Shown: in pieces, positions 39,293 to 42,103 of the stretch
Numbering within the stretch: position 1 is the stretch's first letter
How the letters are laid out: the number at the start of each line of letters is the position of its first letter
Assembly: GCA_028289885.1 (NCBI GenBank)
Contig: JAQGKX010000076.1
Location: 1 to 42,103 of the forward strand
Reading direction: 5' to 3'
Length of the DNA stretch: 42,103 nucleotides
Source of the DNA: Sphingomonadales bacterium
GTDB taxonomy: Bacteria; Pseudomonadota; Alphaproteobacteria; Sphingomonadales; Sphingomonadaceae
Position numbers and translations under genes: made by a program
The notes under the pieces: generated by a model
Told to the model about the DNA's origin: nothing
Databases searched by the model: none
What the model saw: the letters and a program-made list of their open reading frames with translations, nothing else

Positions 39293-40119
39293 CCTCCCGA
39301 AGCTCCGCCGCCGCCGAACGATCCGCCGCCGCCCGAAAAGCCGCCACCACCGCCTCCGCCGCCACCGAAGCCGCCCCCGCCGCCCCAATCGGAGCCGCCG
39401 CCACCGCGCCCGCCGCGCATTGCCGCATCCAGCGCGCTCCACAGGATAACCTGCCCGATGCCGCTACCGCCACCATGGGTGCGCCCGCCAGCACCGCGCC
39501 GAAGCAGCGGAAGCACGAAAAATATGAAGATGAAGATCACCGGCAGGATTACGCCGATGGGAATACCCGCGCCCTTGTTGCGCGTCTGCGTGGCAGCCGC
39601 CGCCATCCGTGCCTGCGCCTGATCGGGGGGCAGCTTGATCTGTTCGGCTATCGCATCAACGCCCGCATCGATTCCGCCAGGATAATCATTCGCCTTGAAA
39701 TGCGGCAGGATTTGGTTGTTGATGATGACGCCCGAATAGGCATCGGTCAGCACCGGCTCCAGCCCGTAACCCACCTCGACCCGAACTTTCCGATCATTCG
39801 GCGCGACCAGCAGGATCGCACCGTCGTTGACGTCCTTCTTGCCCAGCGCCCAGGCGCGGCCCAGCTTGTATCCGTAATCCTCGATCGGATAGCCTTGCAG
39901 ATCGGGGATCGTCGCCACGACCAACTGGTGCCCCGAAGCGGTCTCCAGCGCCTGCAATTTTCCATCCAGCGCCGCGACCTGCTCCGCTGACAATATCTTC
40001 GCCGCATCGACCACCCGCCCGGTCAGGGGCGGGAAGGTCTGGGCGAACGCCGGCACCGCGAACAGGGCGACGAACAAAGCGACGATGTACTTTAAACCCG
40101 TAATCCTGAGCGACTGCAC
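39286..40119 (-). CDS. TPM-domain protein (YgcG-like) with Gly-rich C-terminus
   Basis: Signal peptide; 'LTGRVVDAAKILSAEQVAALDGKLQALETASGHQLVVATI', 'VNDGAILLVAPNDRKVRVEVGYGLE'; Gly-rich tail. Confidence 0.88.
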   Translation of the reverse strand: MQSLRITGLKYIVALFVALFAVPAFAQTFPPLTGRVVDAAKILSAEQVAALDGKLQALETASGHQLVVATIPDLQGYPIEDYGYKLGRAWALGKKDVNDGAILLVAPNDRKVRVEVGYGLEPVLTDAYSGVIINNQILPHFKANDYPGGIDAGVDAIAEQIKLPPDQAQARMAAAATQTRNKGAGIPIGVILPVIFIFIFFVLPLLRRGAGGRTHGGGSGIGQVILWSALDAAMRGGRGGGGSDWGGGGGFGGGGGGGGGFSGGGGSFGGGGASGGW

Positions 40120-40157
40120 TGACTAATTACCTTGGAAAAGGGGCAGGGGTCTCAGGC

Positions 40158-40751
40158 TTAGTTAAAATCAACCTTGGGTGCATTCTCCGCCCCTGCAGAA
40201 GTCGCGGTGTAGGTCGCCATCGGTTTCGCGCCGTAGAAAATCTTGGCACCGATCGCCGCCGGGAAGGTCCGGATCTGCGTGTTATATGACTGCACCGCGC
40301 CGTTATAATCGCGGATCGCGATGTTGATGCGGTTTTCCGTTCCCTCGATCTGCTGCATGAAGGTCGAGAAGTTGGCCTGGCTCTTCAGCTCGGGATAGGC
40401 TTCGACATTGGCCATCAACCGGCTGAGCGAACCGCTCAATTGGCCCTGTGCCTGCTGGAACTGAGCGACCTTGGCGGGGTCGGTCAGATCGTTGGATGTG
40501 ACCTGTATCGACGTCGCCTTGGCGCGTGCCTCGATGACGTCGGTCAGGATTTTGCCCTCCGAAGCCGCCGAACCCTTTACCACGGCCTGCAAATTGGGGA
40601 TCAGGTCGGCGCGGCGCTGATACGACGCCTGAACGTCCGCCCATTTAGCTTTCGCATTCTCTTCGGAGGTTGGAATCGAATTGATGCCGCAACCGGCCAG
40701 TGCAACTGCCGCAAAAGGGGCGATCAGGGCAAAGCGTGAAGGGAAACGCAT
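40158..40751 (-). CDS. lemA: LemA family protein
   Basis: Lipoprotein-like leader 'ALAGC'; 'VQASYQRRADLIPNLQAVVKG', 'EAYPELKSQANFSTFMQQIEGTENRINIAIRDYN'. Confidence 0.93.
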   Translation of the reverse strand: MRFPSRFALIAPFAAVALAGCGINSIPTSEENAKAKWADVQASYQRRADLIPNLQAVVKGSAASEGKILTDVIEARAKATSIQVTSNDLTDPAKVAQFQQAQGQLSGSLSRLMANVEAYPELKSQANFSTFMQQIEGTENRINIAIRDYNGAVQSYNTQIRTFPAAIGAKIFYGAKPMATYTATSAGAENAPKVDFN

Positions 40752-40900
40752 GGTCGTGGCTCTCCGGACTGTGTGTAGTGTGGTGTTAATACACCGGGGA
40801 TGGCGGGCTGCGCAATGCGCCATTCGGTCGGTCGCGTGAATGGGGTTGCAAACTTGCGTGTTTCGTTGGCAACCTTCCCCGGCAGAAAAAGGAGGAAGCG

Positions 40901-41332
40901 ATGCTTCAGGAATTCAAGGCTTTCGTCAGTCGCGGCAACGTGCTGGACCTTGCCGTCGCGGTCATTATCGGGGGGGCGTTCGGCAAGATCGTCACTTCGC
41001 TGACCGACGACATCATCATGCCGATCATCGGAAAGCTTTCAGGGGGCCTCGATTTCTCAAGCCATTTTGTCGTCCTCGGGACTATCCCGGCAAATTATGC
41101 AGGGTCGCCGACCGACTATGCCGCGTTGAAAAAGGCGGGCGTCGCGTTGCTTGGCTGGGGGGAATTCGCAACGCAGGCCGTCAATTTCGTTATCATCGCC
41201 TTCATAATCTTCCTGATGGTGCGCGCGGTGAACAAGCTCACCAAAAACGAACCCGTCGTCGCTGGCGATGCTGCCGATGTCGTGTTGCTTAAGGAAATTC
41301 GCGACGAGTTGCGCGCGCGGCCAAAGACCTAG
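40901..41332 (+). CDS. mscL: Large-conductance mechanosensitive channel
   Basis: 'MLQEFKAFVSRGNVLDLAVAVIIGGAFGKIVTSLTDDIIMPIIG'. Confidence 0.96.
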   Translation: MLQEFKAFVSRGNVLDLAVAVIIGGAFGKIVTSLTDDIIMPIIGKLSGGLDFSSHFVVLGTIPANYAGSPTDYAALKKAGVALLGWGEFATQAVNFVIIAFIIFLMVRAVNKLTKNEPVVAGDAADVVLLKEIRDELRARPKT

Positions 41333-41760
41333 GCTGCTGCCAATTCCTGGGCGGTGGCACCGGCAAGGCTGGTGCCATCGAGGATGCGGGCGGTGTCGTC
41401 GCGGACAATCATCATCGCACGGCGGATCGCGCAGTTCGCTTCGCTGCGGCAGTCCTTGCAGCGTTTGTAGGCAGTTCGGCTGACGCAGGGGACGAGCGCC
41501 AGTGGCCCCTCTATCGTCCGGATAATATCACCGAATGAGATAAGGTGCGCGGGGCGGGCGAGGTGAAAGCCACCCGACTTGCCGCGCGTCGACAGGACGT
41601 ATCCCGCGTTGCGAAGCTCGCCGAGAATGATCTCAAGAAACTTTCGCGGAATTTCGGCCTCCGCCGCAATCCGGCTCATTGGCACCGGTGGGCCGCCAGC
41701 GGCCTCACCTGCGAGAACGAGCATCGCGCGAAGGGCATAGCGGGATCGTTGCGTCAACAT
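41329..41760 (-). CDS. Rrf2-family transcriptional regulator
   Basis: 'MLTQRSRYALRAMLVLA', 'IPRKFLEIILGELRNAGYVLSTRGKSGGFHLAR'; Cys cluster 'CVSRTAYKRCKDCRSEANC'. Confidence 0.92.
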   Translation of the reverse strand: MLTQRSRYALRAMLVLAGEAAGGPPVPMSRIAAEAEIPRKFLEIILGELRNAGYVLSTRGKSGGFHLARPAHLISFGDIIRTIEGPLALVPCVSRTAYKRCKDCRSEANCAIRRAMMIVRDDTARILDGTSLAGATAQELAAA

Positions 41761-41875
41761 ATAAAGTCTTCATAGCGCCTTAGACATGAACGGCAAGTTG
41801 CAAGCCCGTTTGTCCGCCAATCCCTCGTTTGTGACATCAGGACCTTTTCATTCGAAAAAGCCGGGCTATATTGGT

Positions 41876-42103
41876 GGGGTCAGGGTTTCGGCCCTGTCTA
41901 TGGTGATAAATGATGCCGTAAAATAGATGCAGCGGACCCGGGGGCGGTACCCGGCGGCTCCACCAAAATCAGCTTACCGGCTGATCCTGATGGGGCCGAA
42001 CTAGGATCGACGTGTATTGAAAGACGGTATTTTTGCCGGGCCTGAATGCGCCCTAAAACCGTTCAAAACGATAAGTGCCAACGATAACGAGGTACTCGCA
42101 ATC
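41876..42103 (+). ncRNA. ssrA: Circularly permuted two-piece tmRNA (3' part truncated by the window end)
   Basis: Acceptor piece ending ...CGGCTCCACCA (CCA 41963-41965), short spacer hairpin, then coding piece GGGGCCGAACTAGGATCGACGTGT from 41992; tag codons from 42077 read ANDNEVLAI. The 5' boundary is approximate. Confidence 0.9.

Noticed and set aside
39294-39420. Dense CCG/CCGCC repeat as possible satellite
   Set aside because: It is the reverse complement of the Gly-rich coding tail of the TPM protein, not an independent repeat.
1-42103. CRISPR array, prophage, transposase or tRNA genes
   Set aside because: No regularly spaced direct repeats, phage structural genes, transposase motifs or tRNA cloverleafs were seen by eye; only the tmRNA was found among RNA genes.

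Overview
The window looks like chromosomal DNA from a GC-rich alphaproteobacterium, probably Sphingomonadales (inferred from gene content, repeat type and split tmRNA). It carries about 37 densely packed genes and no clear prophage, transposon or CRISPR array. Main blocks: (i) a GAF histidine kinase; (ii) two divergent acyl-CoA catabolism operons (FadB-like protein, serine hydrolase, SDR, APH-like kinase, ACAD; and a tandem ACAD pair plus SDR); (iii) housekeeping genes (MsrB, NatAB-like ABC exporter, QueG, adenosine kinase, ABC-F, a two-component system, M13 peptidase, chorismate mutase, polyprenyl synthase, HrpB, NDUFS4-like protein, M24 and S9 peptidases); (iv) a Pho-type operon (porin-pstS-pstC-pstA-pstB-phoU) preceded by an 11-bp-phased array of PhoB-like half sites; (v) NUDIX, two TPM-domain proteins, LemA, MscL and an Rrf2 regulator; (vi) a circularly permuted two-piece tmRNA cut by the window end inside its tag (ANDNEVLAI...). 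Best candidates for a second look: the split bacterial counterpart of eukaryotic ACAD10/ACAD11 (APH-like kinase plus ACAD with 4-nt overlap), a REPIN-like inverted repeat that appears to supply the N-terminus of a histidine kinase, the phased Pho-box array, and a 21-bp minisatellite coding a collagen-like GxxGxP stretch in the porin. Everything is read by eye; no searches were run.
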